A stretch of DNA of 64,000 nucleotides. Origin: Paraphotobacterium marinum (GTDB taxonomy: Bacteria > Pseudomonadota > Gammaproteobacteria > Enterobacterales > Vibrionaceae). Where the stretch lies: assembly GCF_002216855.1 (NCBI RefSeq), contig NZ_CP022355.1, positions 868,001 to 932,000 on the forward strand. The letters are read 5' to 3'. Made by a program: the position numbers and the translations under genes. How positions within the stretch are numbered: position 1 is the stretch's first letter; every line of letters begins with the position of its first letter. This document shows, one piece after another, positions 38,888 through 49,629 of this stretch. The notes below the pieces were generated by a model, which searched no databases, was not told the origin of the DNA, and was given only the letters and a program-made list of their open reading frames with translations.

Positions 38888-41800
38888 GTGTCAAAAAGAG
38901 ATGATATAAAGAGTATCTTAATACTAGGAGCAGGACCTATCGTAATTGGACAAGCCTGTGAGTTTGATTACTCTGGAGCTCAAGCTTGTAAAGCTTTAAA
39001 AGAAGAAGGTTATCGAGTCATACTTGTAAACTCTAATCCTGCAACAATCATGACTGATCCTGAAATGGCAGATGCTACTTATATAGAGCCCATAAATTGG
39101 AAAATTGTTGAAGAAATTATAAAAAAAGAAAAACCTGATGCATTGTTGCCTACTATGGGTGGACAAACCGCCTTAAATTGTGCATTAGAACTTGAAAAGG
39201 AAGGGGTCTTAGAAAAATATTCTGTTGAGATGATTGGTGCTAAGGCCGATGCTATTGATAAAGCTGAAGACCGCTCAAGATTCGATAAGGCAATGAAATC
39301 CATTGGACTAGAGTGCCCAAGAGCAGGCATTGCGACTACATTAGAAGAAGCTTATGGCGTTTTAGATGAAGTCGGTTTTCCATGTATCATTAGACCATCC
39401 TTTACTATGGGCGGTAGTGGTGGAGGCATTGCTTATAACAAGGAAGAGTTTGAAGAAATATGTCTTCGAGGTCTAGATCTTTCCCCTACAAATGAGTTGT
39501 TAATCGATGAATCCCTTATAGGTTGGAAAGAGTATGAAATGGAAGTGGTAAGGGATAAAAATGACAACTGTATTATAGTTTGCTCCATTGAAAATTTTGA
39601 CCCTATGGGGGTTCACACTGGTGATTCTATCACTGTTGCACCCGCACAAACATTAACGGATAAAGAATATCAGTTAATGAGGAATGCTTCAATTGCAGTC
39701 TTGAGAGAAATAGGAGTGGAAACTGGAGGCTCAAATGTTCAATTTGGAATTAATCCAGATGATGGTCGAATGGTAATTATTGAAATGAACCCCAGAGTAT
39801 CTCGTTCCTCAGCCCTTGCATCAAAAGCGACTGGATTTCCTATAGCAAAAATTGCTGCAAAACTTGCAGTAGGCTACACGTTAGATGAATTAAAAAATGA
39901 TATTACGGGTGGAGTTACGCCAGCATCTTTTGAACCGAGTATTGATTATGTTGTTACAAAAATTCCTAGATTCAATTTTGAGAAATTTGTTGGAGCAAAT
40001 GATAGGCTAACAACACAAATGAAGTCCGTTGGTGAGGTTATGGCCATTGGACGAAACCAACAAGAGTCATTACAAAAAGCTTTGAGAGGTTTAGAAGTAG
40101 GTGCATCTGGTTTTGATGAGGTAGTTGATTTAGATGATGCCGATGCACTTAGTACAATACGAAGAGAACTTAAAGAGCCGGGTGCTGAAAGAATTTGGTA
40201 TGTTGCGGATGCATTTAGAGCAGGTATGTCTGTAGATGGTATTTTTGACTTAACCAAAATCGATCGATGGTTTCTAATTCAAATAGAAGATCTCATTCGT
40301 GATGAAAAGGAAATGAAAAAAAGAGGCTTTTCAGGACTCGATGCATCATTTTTATATGATTTAAAAAGAAAAGGTTTTTCAGATCAAAGATTAAGTAAGC
40401 TTATTGGTGTGTCTGAAAATGAAATCAGAAAGTTAAGGGATAAAAATAATATACATCCAGTATACAAAAGAGTAGATACTTGTGCAGCTGAATTTCAATC
40501 AGATACAGCTTATATGTACTCTACATATGATTCGGAATGTGAAGCTAATGTTTCCAATAAAGATAAAATAATCGTTTTAGGTGGAGGACCAAATAGAATT
40601 GGTCAGGGAATTGAATTTGATTATTGTTGTGTTCATGCAGCGATGGCTTTAAAAGAAGATGGCTATGAAACTATCATGGTTAATTGTAACCCTGAAACAG
40701 TTTCTACAGATTACGACACCTCAGATAGATTATATTTTGAACCGGTTACTTTAGAAGATGTTTTAGAGATTGTAAGAATTGAAAAACCAACAGGCGTCAT
40801 TGTTCAATATGGTGGACAAACACCATTAAAGCTTGCTAGGGAACTTGAAATTGCAGGGGTTCCTATTATTGGAACAAGTCCAGACGCTATTGATAGAGCA
40901 GAGGATCGAGAAAGATTTCAGGAAGCTGTTGATAGGTTGAATTTAAAACAACCAGAAAATGCGACTGTAACAAGTATTGAGAAAGCGGTCGAAGAAGCAA
41001 AAAAAATTGGATTTCCTTTAGTTGTAAGACCATCTTATGTGTTGGGCGGACGCGCTATGGAGATTGTATATGATGAGCAAGATTTGAAAAGGTATTTTAA
41101 CGAAGCAGTCAGTGTTTCAAATGATTCTCCTGTTTTATTGGATCGTTTCTTAGATGATGCTATTGAAGTTGACGTAGATGCTATTTCTGATGGTGAATCG
41201 GTTTTAATTGGTGGTATTATGGAGCATATTGAGCAAGCAGGTGTTCACTCTGGAGACTCTGCTTGTTCACTTCCAGCTCACTCATTAAGTAACACTATCC
41301 AGGATGAAATGAGAAAACAAGTTAAAAAACTTGCTTTAGAACTTGGTGTTAATGGATTAATGAACACACAATTTGCTGTAAAAGATAATGAAATTTATCT
41401 TATTGAGGTAAATCCACGAGCAGCAAGAACGGTGCCTTTCGTATCAAAGGCCACAAGTTTACCGATCGCTAAAATAGCTGCTAGAGTAATGGCTGGTCAA
41501 AGTTTGAAAGAGCAAGGGATAACTAAAGAGGTAATTCCGCCTTATTATTCCGTAAAAGAGGTCGTATTACCTTTTAATAAATTTCCAGGCGTTGATCCTA
41601 TTTTGGGTCCTGAAATGCGCTCTACGGGTGAAGTTATGGGTATAGGTAATTCCTTTTCAGATGCATTTGCTAAAGCTGAACTTGGATGTAGTAAAGAGTA
41701 TGATTCTATTGGACGTGTTCTTTTATCAGTGAGAAATAATGATAAAGAAAAAGTAGTTTTATTAGCTAAACAGTTGCAAGACTTAGGTTATCAATTAGAT

Positions 41801-42103
41801 GCTACTCATGGAACAGCAGTTGTGCTTGGTGAAGCTGGAATAAATCCTAGGCTTGTAAATAAAGTGCATGAAGGTAGACCTCATATTTTAGATCGTATTA
41901 AAAATAATGAATATACATATATTGTAAATACTGTCGAAGGTAGACAAGCAATAGAGGATTCTAAGGTTTTAAGAAGAGCAGCCCTGCAGGAAAAGGTTAA
42001 GTATACAACCACAATGAATGCCGCTTTTGCTACATGTAAGGCACACAATGCGGATGAGCCTTATAAAGTCAACTCCATCCAAGAGTTACACAAACAAATC
42101 TAA
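38888..42103 (+). CDS. carB: Carbamoyl-phosphate synthase large subunit
   Basis: A 1,071-residue synthetase (1,073 in E. coli) with two homologous ATP-grasp halves. The first begins [24 protein letters not shown] with GGQTALN and [11 protein letters not shown]. The second begins near residue 557 with [24 protein letters not shown] and [12 protein letters not shown]-terminal MGS-like allosteric domain (about 940-1071) follows. The start is GTG 38888, after AAGGAG, four bases past the carA stop. The intact large subunit beside a broken carA frame suggests the operon is still under selection. Confidence 0.97.
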   Translation: MSKRDDIKSILILGAGPIVIGQACEFDYSGAQACKALKEEGYRVILVNSNPATIMTDPEMADATYIEPINWKIVEEIIKKEKPDALLPTMGGQTALNCALELEKEGVLEKYSVEMIGAKADAIDKAEDRSRFDKAMKSIGLECPRAGIATTLEEAYGVLDEVGFPCIIRPSFTMGGSGGGIAYNKEEFEEICLRGLDLSPTNELLIDESLIGWKEYEMEVVRDKNDNCIIVCSIENFDPMGVHTGDSITVAPAQTLTDKEYQLMRNASIAVLREIGVETGGSNVQFGINPDDGRMVIIEMNPRVSRSSALASKATGFPIAKIAAKLAVGYTLDELKNDITGGVTPASFEPSIDYVVTKIPRFNFEKFVGANDRLTTQMKSVGEVMAIGRNQQESLQKALRGLEVGASGFDEVVDLDDADALSTIRRELKEPGAERIWYVADAFRAGMSVDGIFDLTKIDRWFLIQIEDLIRDEKEMKKRGFSGLDASFLYDLKRKGFSDQRLSKLIGVSENEIRKLRDKNNIHPVYKRVDTCAAEFQSDTAYMYSTYDSECEANVSNKDKIIVLGGGPNRIGQGIEFDYCCVHAAMALKEDGYETIMVNCNPETVSTDYDTSDRLYFEPVTLEDVLEIVRIEKPTGVIVQYGGQTPLKLARELEIAGVPIIGTSPDAIDRAEDRERFQEAVDRLNLKQPENATVTSIEKAVEEAKKIGFPLVVRPSYVLGGRAMEIVYDEQDLKRYFNEAVSVSNDSPVLLDRFLDDAIEVDVDAISDGESVLIGGIMEHIEQAGVHSGDSACSLPAHSLSNTIQDEMRKQVKKLALELGVNGLMNTQFAVKDNEIYLIEVNPRAARTVPFVSKATSLPIAKIAARVMAGQSLKEQGITKEVIPPYYSVKEVVLPFNKFPGVDPILGPEMRSTGEVMGIGNSFSDAFAKAELGCSKEYDSIGRVLLSVRNNDKEKVVLLAKQLQDLGYQLDATHGTAVVLGEAGINPRLVNKVHEGRPHILDRIKNNEYTYIVNTVEGRQAIEDSKVLRRAALQEKVKYTTTMNAAFATCKAHNADEPYKVNSIQELHKQI

Positions 42104-42135
42104 AACGATAAAATTTAATCGTATATTTAAATAAA

Positions 42136-42160
42136 CAAAGCCCCTGTTTAAGGGGCTTTG
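42136..42160 (+). terminator. Terminator after carB
   Basis: Nine-base perfect stem CAAAGCCCC / GGGGCTTTG with a seven-base loop, followed by ATTTATT. It lies between convergent carB and dacB. The stem is strong and GC-rich but the U-tract is weak. Confidence 0.8.
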
Positions 42161-42215
42161 ATTTATTAATGTGTTATATAAATTGCTCTAATATAAACTC
42201 GATATTGATGTTTTT

Positions 42216-43561
42216 TTAGTAATTAGAATATAAAAAATTAAGCATATTCTTTTCAAAATTATATATGTTAAATTTTTGTTGGGGAAACAAGTTATCTGTC
42301 ATTTGGATATAAATCAGATGATTACCTGATTTTGTTTTCAAAACTCCTGCTAGATTAGAAACGGCAAATAAACTACCAGTTTTTGCGATAAAATGATTGG
42401 TAAATGTGGTATTTTGCATACTAGGTCTATATTTTAAAGTACCATCGACACTACTTACAGGAAGCATATCAATTATTGTTGAGTTTTTTAAATATAACTC
42501 TTTTAATATATCTAGAAAGTAAGATGCTGGTGCTCGGTTGTTTCTCGATAAACCAGAACCATCAACGAAATTGAAACGTTTTAAATTGATATTCTGATAT
42601 TTCATTAATGAAATTTTTAAGGCAGCAACGCCATTTGAAAAATTTCCTTTTTGTTTGAATTGTTTATGACCAAGCAGTTTTATAAAAAAATTTGCGTACA
42701 AGTTATCAGATTTTTTTAGCATATGCCTGAGAAGCAAATTAATATTTTGAGAATAATGACTTGCAATAACTTCCCCTTTAAATTTTTTATTAGATAAGTA
42801 AATTGAACCACTGTAATGAATTTTACTTTCTTTTAATAATTTTTTTAAAATTGATTTTGCATAATCTGCTGAATCATAAATAGCTATGTTTAAAGGGATA
42901 CTTTTAATAGTATTATTAATACAGCCCTTGAGAATGTAATTATTTTTGGATGTTGGTGTTAACGTTAGGTTACAAAATTTTGAACTTTTTGTAAGAAATG
43001 CCCGGTTCGTAATTGTAACATGTGAGGGAATTTTTAATTTTATTTTATTTTGTTTACGGTTAATTAAGATTTTTCCACGTAGACAATTGTGATTGATAAC
43101 GATGCCTGAAGATGGAGTTGCGTAACAGGAAGCTAAAATATCCCAAGGTTCTCCTATTGCATTTCCATTTTCTATCTCTGATGACTGAAGGTAAATATTT
43201 TTTATTTTAGAATGATTAATTTTTGTCTTGTTTTTAATTATTAAGGTTTTTAAATCATTTAAAGTCAGAGAAGGGTCGCCTGAAAAGTTTATAATTAGAC
43301 TATTACGATTGATTGACAAGGTAGTTACTAACTTTTGATTTGATTTAAATTCATTTTCGATGGCTTGAGCTGTGCTAATTTTTTGCAGACTAGCTGGTTG
43401 TCTGTATTTATCTGGGTTTAATTTAATTATAAACTGGTCCTTTTCAATGTTATAAATAATTAAAGATAAACCTGCTTGTTTGGGAAAAGTATTTGTTATA
43501 TCAGATAGTTGAGTAGCAAAAAGATGTGTTGAAAAAATAAAAAAAAAAATAAAAATCGCAT
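42216..43561 (-). CDS. dacB: D-alanyl-D-alanine carboxypeptidase/endopeptidase (PBP4), apparent frameshift in the signal peptide
   Basis: Periplasmic S13-family penicillin-binding protein. Catalytic motifs are SxxK in QPASLQKIST, SxN-type SDN in KKSDNLYANFF and KTG in IAKTGSLFAV; length is about 448 residues (477 in E. coli). The natural start is ATG 43561, five bases after GAGGG (43567-43571), but its frame reads MRFLFFFLFFQ and soon stops. The body frame is reached if the T11 run (plus 43539-43549) gains one base, giving MRFLFFFFIFSTHLFA-TQL, a good signal peptide. The body frame is open upstream to 43646, but that extension translates the ompU terminator and is rejected. The phase contains T TTT TTA. 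dacB-ompU-greA is vibrio order. Confidence 0.88.
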
Positions 43562-43571
43562 AAAATCCCTC

Positions 43572-43600
43572 AAAAAAAAACACCACCTTTAAGGTGGTGT
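43572..43600 (-). terminator. Rho-independent terminator of ompU
   Basis: A near-perfect palindrome ACACCACCTT-T-AAGGTGGTGT (43580-43600). On the minus strand it is followed by a T9 run. It ends the ompU message, just upstream of the dacB ribosome site. Confidence 0.9.
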
Positions 43601-43626
43601 ATGTGTATATTTGAATATTTAAATTC

Positions 43627-44799
43627 TTAGAAAGAGTACATTGCACCTAACCAAGCATTGTCACCTCGGTAGTATTGATCTTTCTTATCTAGGAAGTCAG
43701 CTTGGTATTCTACATAAGTTGTGAATTGCTTATTCCAAACATAGTTCACAGCAAAGTCAGCATTGTTTGCAGATACTGGATCATTATCACCAGTTTTTGC
43801 TGCAACACCACTTAAGTACGAACCAGCATTATCTAGATCTGTGTATTTACCATAGTTATATGTCGCTTGTAAAATCCATTGATCTAAAGTAACTGCTGTA
43901 GCAAATTCTGCACCCCAGTATTTAGCAGCACCAACTTGTTGTTGACCAAAATTTGTAACATTAGACACAGTAACATCAACATTTTCGTTGTTATTTGCAA
44001 AACCTGCGTTATCATCACCAACAAATGTTCCAGTAGTTAGATGTTTACCAACAGAACCTAAAAGACCAACATATAACATTTCGTCATTATAAGACAAACC
44101 TAACATAGTGTTATAAGTACTTGCTCTATCAATAACTGTTCCGGCAGCGTTACCAGCTAAGTTATCTCTTTCATAAGCGTAACCAGCACCTGCTGAAAAT
44201 CCAGAATCACCTAGATTCCACACTAATGAACCACCAAAACCTTGACCGACAGTATCAACATCAGATTGTTTTGCTTTATATGTTACACGAGTTGAAATAT
44301 CGCCAAATGTACCTGCATAAGCCAATGTATTTGCAACGCGGTCAGCAGATGTAATTTTATTTGAAGCAGTAGCTCCGTTATTAGGCATTATGTCAGTAAA
44401 ATCAGTAATAACGTCTAAAGCACCGTCTTGTTTACCATAAGTTACTTGACCAAAATCACCACCAATACCAGCATAAACATAACGTGTGTCTACATTTGAT
44501 GAACCTACATCAAATTCAAGTTCAGCGAAACCAATGCCATATAGAGTGTCATTGATCATTGACTTACCAGTCATATTTAATCTAAAGCGACTCTCATCAT
44601 TTACATTACTCATAGAGTTAGTAGTTGGGTAAGAGTAGTCATTAGAATCAAAAGAAGTTGGATTTTTTTCCATTTCAGCTCTTGCTTCAACAAATCCACC
44701 AATTTGAAGTGAAGTGCCATCTTGATCATATACGGTTGCAGCGTGAGCTGTTCCTGCAGTAACAGCTGTAAGAGCTACAGCTAAAAGAGTTTTTTTCAT
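43627..44799 (-). CDS. ompU: OmpU-like outer-membrane porin
   Basis: A 390-residue precursor of a trimeric general porin. The signal peptide MKKTLLAVALTAVTAGTAHA is followed by ATVYDQDGTSLQIGGFVEARAEM, the first beta strand. Alternating amphipathic strands follow, and the chain ends in the outer-membrane signature with terminal Phe (NAWLGAMYSF). Base composition is visibly less AT-rich than its neighbours, as expected for a highly expressed gene. Position between dacB and greA matches ompU of Vibrio cholerae, which is ToxR-regulated; whether that holds here cannot be seen. It has its own terminator and a long structured leader. Confidence 0.92.
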   Translation of the reverse strand: MKKTLLAVALTAVTAGTAHAATVYDQDGTSLQIGGFVEARAEMEKNPTSFDSNDYSYPTTNSMSNVNDESRFRLNMTGKSMINDTLYGIGFAELEFDVGSSNVDTRYVYAGIGGDFGQVTYGKQDGALDVITDFTDIMPNNGATASNKITSADRVANTLAYAGTFGDISTRVTYKAKQSDVDTVGQGFGGSLVWNLGDSGFSAGAGYAYERDNLAGNAAGTVIDRASTYNTMLGLSYNDEMLYVGLLGSVGKHLTTGTFVGDDNAGFANNNENVDVTVSNVTNFGQQQVGAAKYWGAEFATAVTLDQWILQATYNYGKYTDLDNAGSYLSGVAAKTGDNDPVSANNADFAVNYVWNKQFTTYVEYQADFLDKKDQYYRGDNAWLGAMYSF

Positions 44800-45146
44800 G
44801 TTTTATCCTTGATTTTAGTTTGGTTAATTATTACTCGACCAAAAGTAATAATTAGATTTAAATCTCGATCATTGTAAAAAGGTTCAATTTGAAAAACAAC
44901 CTTTTTTTTGTTTTTTTTGAACATTGTTTTGTGATGGTTATCATAAATTTAAATTATTACAAATGTATGAACATTTTGAAATTTTATAAAAACTTACATA
45001 CATTAAAAAAAAAGTTTATTATATAATAATCTTATTAATTTATTATTTTTTGTATTTAGTTTACAGATTTCTTAGATTTGGTAATACAAAAGACTTAATA
45101 TATAATGTAATTTTTTATTAATTATGAACGATTAAAGGTATGTTAA
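44800..45146. promoter_or_regulatory. 347-bp ompU-greA intergenic region with three dyads
   Basis: No gene is seen. Nearest ompU are AATTATTAC/GTAATAATT (44826-44853, 10-base loop), AGATTTAAATCT (44854-44865) and AAAAAGGTT/AACCTTTTT (44876-44906) with T8 on the plus strand, which would act as a terminator for an antisense RNA or fold in the ompU leader. Further upstream the sequence is nearly pure A/T. A weak minus-strand promoter candidate is TTTCAA with AATAAT 17 bases on, in the 44950-44990 stretch. The greA promoter lies at the right end. Confidence 0.5.
45078..45106 (+). promoter_or_regulatory. greA promoter
   Basis: TTGGTA (45078-45083), 17-base spacer and a perfect TATAAT (45101-45106), about 40 bases before the greA start codon. 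Confidence 0.65.
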
Positions 45147-45620
45147 ATGAACAAAGTACCCATGACGGTTAAGGGTGAGAAACTTTTAAGAGAAGAATTA
45201 GATAGATTGTTAAAACGTAGACCCGAAATTTCTAAAGCTATCGCTGAGGCAAGAGAGCTAGGTGATTTAAAGGAAAATGCTGAATATCATTCTGCTCGCG
45301 AAGAACAAGGAATTTGTGAAGCACAAATTAGAGATATCGAATATAAACTTTCAGTTGCGCAAGTGATTGATGTTACAAAGCAACCTAAATCAGATAAGAT
45401 TATTTTTGGTTCAACCGTTACCTTAATAGATGTAAATGATGACTCTAGTGTGACTTATTGTATCGTTGGTGACGATGAATCTGATATTAAGCAAAATTTA
45501 ATTTCAGTTAATTCACCAATTGCCAGAGGCCTGATAGGAAAATTAGAAGGCGATGAAGTTTCAATAAATACTCCTGGTGGCTTAAAGGAGTTTGAAATAG
45601 ACAAAGTTGATTATATTTAA
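45147..45620 (+). CDS. greA: Transcription elongation factor GreA
   Basis: Stimulates RNA polymerase to cleave backtracked transcripts. At 157 residues it matches E. coli (158). An N-terminal coiled coil (1-75) carries the acidic tip in [20 protein letters not shown], with the functional Asp/Glu pair near residues 41-44. The C-terminal FKBP-like domain includes [26 protein letters not shown] and [22 protein letters not shown] lies ahead of the ATG. The next gene, yhbY, is convergent, as in E. coli. Confidence 0.97.
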   Translation: MNKVPMTVKGEKLLREELDRLLKRRPEISKAIAEARELGDLKENAEYHSAREEQGICEAQIRDIEYKLSVAQVIDVTKQPKSDKIIFGSTVTLIDVNDDSSVTYCIVGDDESDIKQNLISVNSPIARGLIGKLEGDEVSINTPGGLKEFEIDKVDYI

Positions 45621-45628
45621 CTTGAATG

Positions 45629-45676
45629 CATAGATTGTTCGAAGTATGAGATTAAAAATGAATCGAACTATCTATG
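45629..45676. other. Imperfect 14-bp inverted repeat between greA and yhbY
   Basis: CATAGATTGTTCGA pairs with TCGAACTATCTATG with one mismatch across a 20-base loop. No U-tract follows directly, though AAAAAG then TTATTTT come shortly after. It may act as a weak terminator for the convergent pair. Confidence 0.45.
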
Positions 45677-45687
45677 ATCAAAAAGTC

Positions 45688-45981
45688 TTATTTTGGAAGG
45701 TTATATTTTTTTTCCGGACTTGATTTATATAGCGTTAAGATATTTCCAACTACTTGTACAAACTCTGAGTGAGTTTCTCTAAGGATTGCATCTATAATGA
45801 GATCTTTAGTTTCTTTATCAGATGAAACAAGTTTGACTTTTACAAGCTCGTGAAATGCTACAGCTGATTCTATCTCTACTATAACGCCTTCAGTAAGACC
45901 ATTCGCTCCCATAAGAACGATAGGTTTTAAATGATGTGCTTCAGACTTTAAAAATTTAATTTGTTTTGATGTTAGTTTCAT
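45688..45981 (-). CDS. yhbY: CRM-domain ribosome assembly protein YhbY
   Basis: A 97-residue protein with one CRM domain, associated with pre-50S ribosomal particles. It starts MKLTSKQIKFLKSEAHHLKPIVLMGANGLTEGV and contains the GxxG loop in MGANGLTEG plus IDAILRETHSEFVQVVGNILTLYK. Length equals E. coli YhbY (97). It is divergent from rlmE, as in E. coli. Confidence 0.95.
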   Translation of the reverse strand: MKLTSKQIKFLKSEAHHLKPIVLMGANGLTEGVIVEIESAVAFHELVKVKLVSSDKETKDLIIDAILRETHSEFVQVVGNILTLYKSSPEKKYNLPK

Positions 45982-46097
45982 ATTTTTTAATAAAATTGTT
46001 TAAAAGGGTTGAAATGTAAATATTTAACCCATAAATTAATAATTAAGGATATATTAACAAAAATATGAAAAATAACCAATACAAATGATAGGTTCGC

Positions 46098-46733
46098 ATG
46101 TCCACTAAAAATAAATCTTCAAGTTCTGGTCGATGGTTGAAGGAGCATTTTGATGATAAATACGTTCAAGAAGCTCAAAAAAAAGGTTATCGTTCAAGGG
46201 CGTATTTCAAGTTAAAAGAGATACACGAAAAAGAAAAGCTTATCAATAAAGGTTCTTTAGTTGTTGATTTAGGTGCTGCACCGGGTGGTTGGTCACAATT
46301 TGCAGCGGAAGTTATAGGGGATTCAGGAGCAGTAATTGCTTGTGATATCCTACCCATGGACTCCATGGCTGGTGTTCATTTTCTTCAAGGTGATTTCAGA
46401 GAAGAAAGTGTTCTGAATGCTTTGCTTGAAAAAATCAAAAATAAACCAGTTGATGTTGTCCTTTCAGATATGGCTCCAAACTTTAGTGGAAATAGTGTAT
46501 CAGACCAAGCTAAATCTATGTATTTGGTCGAATTAGCATTAGATATGTGTCGACAAGTGCTAACTCGAAATGGTAAATTTGTGGTAAAGGTATTTCAAGG
46601 AGCTGATTTTGACAGTTATCTTAAAGAAGTTCGTAAAAATTTTAAAACAGTAAAAATTAGAAAACCAGACTCCTCTCGGGATCGCTCTAGAGAAGTTTAC
46701 ATCGTTGCTATAGGTTTTAATCCAAACGTATAG
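46098..46733 (+). CDS. rlmE: 23S rRNA 2'-O-methyltransferase RlmE (FtsJ/RrmJ)
   Basis: Methylates U2552 in the 23S A-loop, a late 50S maturation step. At 211 residues it matches E. coli (209). The basic N-terminus contains [11 protein letters not shown] with the catalytic Lys. The SAM motif is [12 protein letters not shown] (about 57-68), the catalytic Asp is in [10 protein letters not shown] (about 124) and Lys in [16 protein letters not shown] precedes the ATG. It is followed 34 bp on by ftsH, the conserved heat-shock pair in E. coli. A small GGGTT...AACCC dyad lies at about 46003-46030 upstream. Confidence 0.96.
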   Translation: MSTKNKSSSSGRWLKEHFDDKYVQEAQKKGYRSRAYFKLKEIHEKEKLINKGSLVVDLGAAPGGWSQFAAEVIGDSGAVIACDILPMDSMAGVHFLQGDFREESVLNALLEKIKNKPVDVVLSDMAPNFSGNSVSDQAKSMYLVELALDMCRQVLTRNGKFVVKVFQGADFDSYLKEVRKNFKTVKIRKPDSSRDRSREVYIVAIGFNPNV

Positions 46734-46767
46734 TTTTTATTCACAATTTTTAGGCGAGGTTTGACCC

Positions 46768-48696
46768 TTGAGTGATATGGCAAAGAATTTAATTTTATGG
46801 GTAGTTATCGCGGTGGTTTTAATGTCTGTTTTTCAGAGTTTTGGCCCAAGCGATAAAAGTAAAAATCAAGTGGACTATTCAACATTTGTTGAAGCAGTTG
46901 GACAAGATCAGGTTAAGCAAGCGACGTTTGATCAGAGTAAAATTTCTTTTACTAAGTCTGATGATTCTAAGTTTGTGACCTATATTCCTTCTATAGGAGA
47001 TAGCAAAATTATGGATGATTTAATCAACCATAATGTTGCCGTAAAAGGAACTCCACCAGAACAACCAAGTATACTTTTACAAATCTTTATATCTTGGTTT
47101 CCAATGTTACTGATTATAGGTTTTTGGTTGTTTTTTATGCGTCAAATGCAAGGCGGAGGCGGAAAAGGCGCTATGTCCTTTGGTAAATCTAAAGCAAGAA
47201 TGATGAGTGAAGAACAAATCAAAACCACCTTTTCTGATGTTGCTGGCTGTGACGAAGCAAAAGAAGATGTTAAAGAATTAGTCGATTATTTAAGAGATCC
47301 TAGTAAATTTCAAAAGTTGGGTGGTAAAATCCCTACAGGTATTTTATTAGTAGGACCTCCAGGTACAGGTAAAACTTTATTAGCTAAGGCAATTGCTGGC
47401 GAAGCTAAAGTTCCATTCTTTACTATTTCAGGCTCAGATTTTGTTGAAATGTTTGTTGGTGTAGGTGCTTCAAGAGTTAGGGATATGTTTGAACAAGCTA
47501 AGAAAGCAGCCCCATGTATTATTTTTATTGATGAAATTGATGCAGTTGGTCGACAGCGTGGTGCAGGTGTCGGTGGTGGTCATGACGAACGTGAGCAGAC
47601 CCTTAACCAAATGCTTGTTGAAATGGATGGATTCGAAGGAAATGAAGGGATTATTGTTATAGCAGCTACTAACAGACCAGATGTTTTAGATCCAGCGTTA
47701 TTAAGACCAGGGAGATTTGATAGACAAGTGGTTGTTGGATTACCAGATGTTAAAGGTAGAGAACAAATTTTAAAAGTACATATGAAAAAAGTGCCTTTGG
47801 ACAATGATGTTAAACCATTAATTATTGCACGTGGAACACCTGGTTTTTCTGGTGCTGATTTAGCAAATCTCGTAAATGAAGCAGCATTATTTGCGGCAAG
47901 AAGCGATAAACGAACAGTTTCAATGGTGGAGTTTGAGTTAGCTAAAGATAAGATTATGATGGGAGCTGAAAGAAAATCAATGGTTATGTCTAATGATCAA
48001 AAAGAGTCTACAGCTTATCATGAAGCAGGTCATGCTATCATCATGAGATTAGTTCCTGAGCATGATCCCGTTTATAAAGTTTCTATTATACCTAGGGGTA
48101 GAGCTCTGGGTGTAACTATGGCATTACCAGAAGAAGATAGAGTCAGTTATTCCAGAAAACAACTTGAATCAATGATATCATCATTATATGGTGGAAGACT
48201 TGCTGAAGAATTAATCTATGGTGCTGAGAATGTCTCAACGGGAGCTTCGAATGATATTGAGAGAGCTACTGATATAGCAAGAAAAATGGTTACTCAATGG
48301 GGGTTTTCAGAAAAATTAGGTCCTCAGCTGTATGCTGAAGATGAAGGAGAGGTTTTTCTTGGGCGCTCTGTTACTCAAACTAAACATGTAGCTGATGATA
48401 CTGCAAAATTAATTGATCAAGAAATTAGAAGTATTATTGATACCAATTATGCTAGGGCTAGAAAAATTCTTGAAGATAATATGGATATTTTGCATTCTAT
48501 GAAAGATGCACTAATGAAATATGAAACTATTGATGTGGATCAAATAGATGACTTGATGGAACGAAAAGAAGAAATAAGAGAGCCTAAGGGATGGAGTGAT
48601 CAAACTACTGAATCTAAGGATAATAAAGCCGAAGATGAGAAGAATAGTGATACAAATGTAGATGATTCGCAAGAAAACACTTCCAATAAAGAGTAA
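46768..48696 (+). CDS. ftsH: ATP-dependent zinc metalloprotease FtsH
   Basis: Inner-membrane AAA+ protease degrading LpxC, sigma-32 and damaged membrane proteins. Two N-terminal membrane segments (about 8-25 and 100-122) flank a periplasmic domain. The AAA module has Walker A GPPGTGKT, Walker [16 protein letters not shown] and the second region of homology [21 protein letters not shown]. The zinc site is HEAGH (about residue 417). The C-terminal 45 residues are acidic and low-complexity. At 642 residues it is close to 644 in E. coli. TTG 46768 (LSDMAKN) is preferred because GAGG is eight bases upstream; the internal ATG at 46777 is too far from it. Confidence 0.97.
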   Translation: MSDMAKNLILWVVIAVVLMSVFQSFGPSDKSKNQVDYSTFVEAVGQDQVKQATFDQSKISFTKSDDSKFVTYIPSIGDSKIMDDLINHNVAVKGTPPEQPSILLQIFISWFPMLLIIGFWLFFMRQMQGGGGKGAMSFGKSKARMMSEEQIKTTFSDVAGCDEAKEDVKELVDYLRDPSKFQKLGGKIPTGILLVGPPGTGKTLLAKAIAGEAKVPFFTISGSDFVEMFVGVGASRVRDMFEQAKKAAPCIIFIDEIDAVGRQRGAGVGGGHDEREQTLNQMLVEMDGFEGNEGIIVIAATNRPDVLDPALLRPGRFDRQVVVGLPDVKGREQILKVHMKKVPLDNDVKPLIIARGTPGFSGADLANLVNEAALFAARSDKRTVSMVEFELAKDKIMMGAERKSMVMSNDQKESTAYHEAGHAIIMRLVPEHDPVYKVSIIPRGRALGVTMALPEEDRVSYSRKQLESMISSLYGGRLAEELIYGAENVSTGASNDIERATDIARKMVTQWGFSEKLGPQLYAEDEGEVFLGRSVTQTKHVADDTAKLIDQEIRSIIDTNYARARKILEDNMDILHSMKDALMKYETIDVDQIDDLMERKEEIREPKGWSDQTTESKDNKAEDEKNSDTNVDDSQENTSNKE

Positions 48697-48719
48697 TAAT
48701 CTAACATTTACCCTCAAAA

Positions 48720-48743
48720 AAGTGCGATAAAATTTTCGCACTT
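48720..48743 (+). terminator. Hairpin after ftsH
   Basis: Eight-base perfect stem AAGTGCGA / TCGCACTT with an eight-base loop, followed by CTTCATTT. The A5 before and weak T-rich sequence after suggest a moderate terminator between ftsH and folP. Confidence 0.65.
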
Positions 48744-48796
48744 CTTCATTTATCTCTATCAATAATTACCATTATACCACATAAGATTATTAAATT

Positions 48797-49618
48797 ATGG
48801 AACTTCGTAGTAAAAATAAAACTCTTAATCTAGACAAGCCTGTTATTATGGGAGTTTTGAACTTAACCCCAGACTCATTTTCAGATGGAGGTCGTTTTAA
48901 TAAAAAACATAATGCATTTCGACAAGTTGAAAAAATGATTAATTCTGGAGCATCAATTATAGATATTGGAGGTGAGTCTACAAGACCAGGAAGTATACCC
49001 GTATCAGCAAATGAACAATTGGATCGCACTCAAGAAATACTGATTGATATTAGAAAAAGGTTCGATACTTGGATATCTGTTGACACCAGTGAGCCGAAAG
49101 TAATTTATGAGTCTGTTGCAAACGGAGCAGATATTATAAATGATGTAAGGGCTTTATCTTTATGTAAATATCCAAATAAAATTTTTGAACTAGGTGTGCC
49201 TATTTGCTTGATGCATAAAAAAGGCGAAACAAGGAACATGCAAAATAATCCATATTATGATGATGTAGTAAAAGATATACAAGAGTTTTTTCATGAAAAG
49301 CTAGTCTCACATTCTACTTTTGAAAATCAATTAATTTTTGATCCAGGATTTGGTTTTGGAAAAAGACTACAAGATAATTATGAAATATTAGCTAATTTAT
49401 CAAAGTTTAAAATTAAAAAAATTCCTCTATTAGTAGGACTTTCTCGTAAATCTATGATATACAATATATTAAAACGTAAACCAGATGAAGTTGTCATTGG
49501 AAGTGTTAGCGCAGCGATTTTATCTGCATTAAATGGTGCTAATATTATTCGAGTACATGATGTACTTGAGACATCACAGGCATTACAAATTTTCAATGAA
49601 TATAATCAATATAAATAG
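48797..49618 (+). CDS. folP: Dihydropteroate synthase
   Basis: Condenses pABA with the pterin pyrophosphate in folate synthesis; target of sulfonamides. At 273 residues it matches the family (282 in E. coli). The TIM-barrel signatures are [17 protein letters not shown] (residues 14-30), [27 protein letters not shown]-type [22 protein letters not shown] and VGLSRKSMI. No clear Shine-Dalgarno is visible. It is followed 11 bp on by glmM, the conserved ftsH-folP-glmM-secG order. Confidence 0.96.
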   Translation: MELRSKNKTLNLDKPVIMGVLNLTPDSFSDGGRFNKKHNAFRQVEKMINSGASIIDIGGESTRPGSIPVSANEQLDRTQEILIDIRKRFDTWISVDTSEPKVIYESVANGADIINDVRALSLCKYPNKIFELGVPICLMHKKGETRNMQNNPYYDDVVKDIQEFFHEKLVSHSTFENQLIFDPGFGFGKRLQDNYEILANLSKFKIKKIPLLVGLSRKSMIYNILKRKPDEVVIGSVSAAILSALNGANIIRVHDVLETSQALQIFNEYNQYK

Positions 49619-49629
49619 TAGGTAATGAT

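Noticed and set aside
43562-43646. N-terminal extension of dacB to 43646
   Set aside because: It translates through the ompU terminator and T-tract, overlaps ompU codons, and removes the signal peptide from the N-terminus; the GAGGG-ATG at 43561 is far better.
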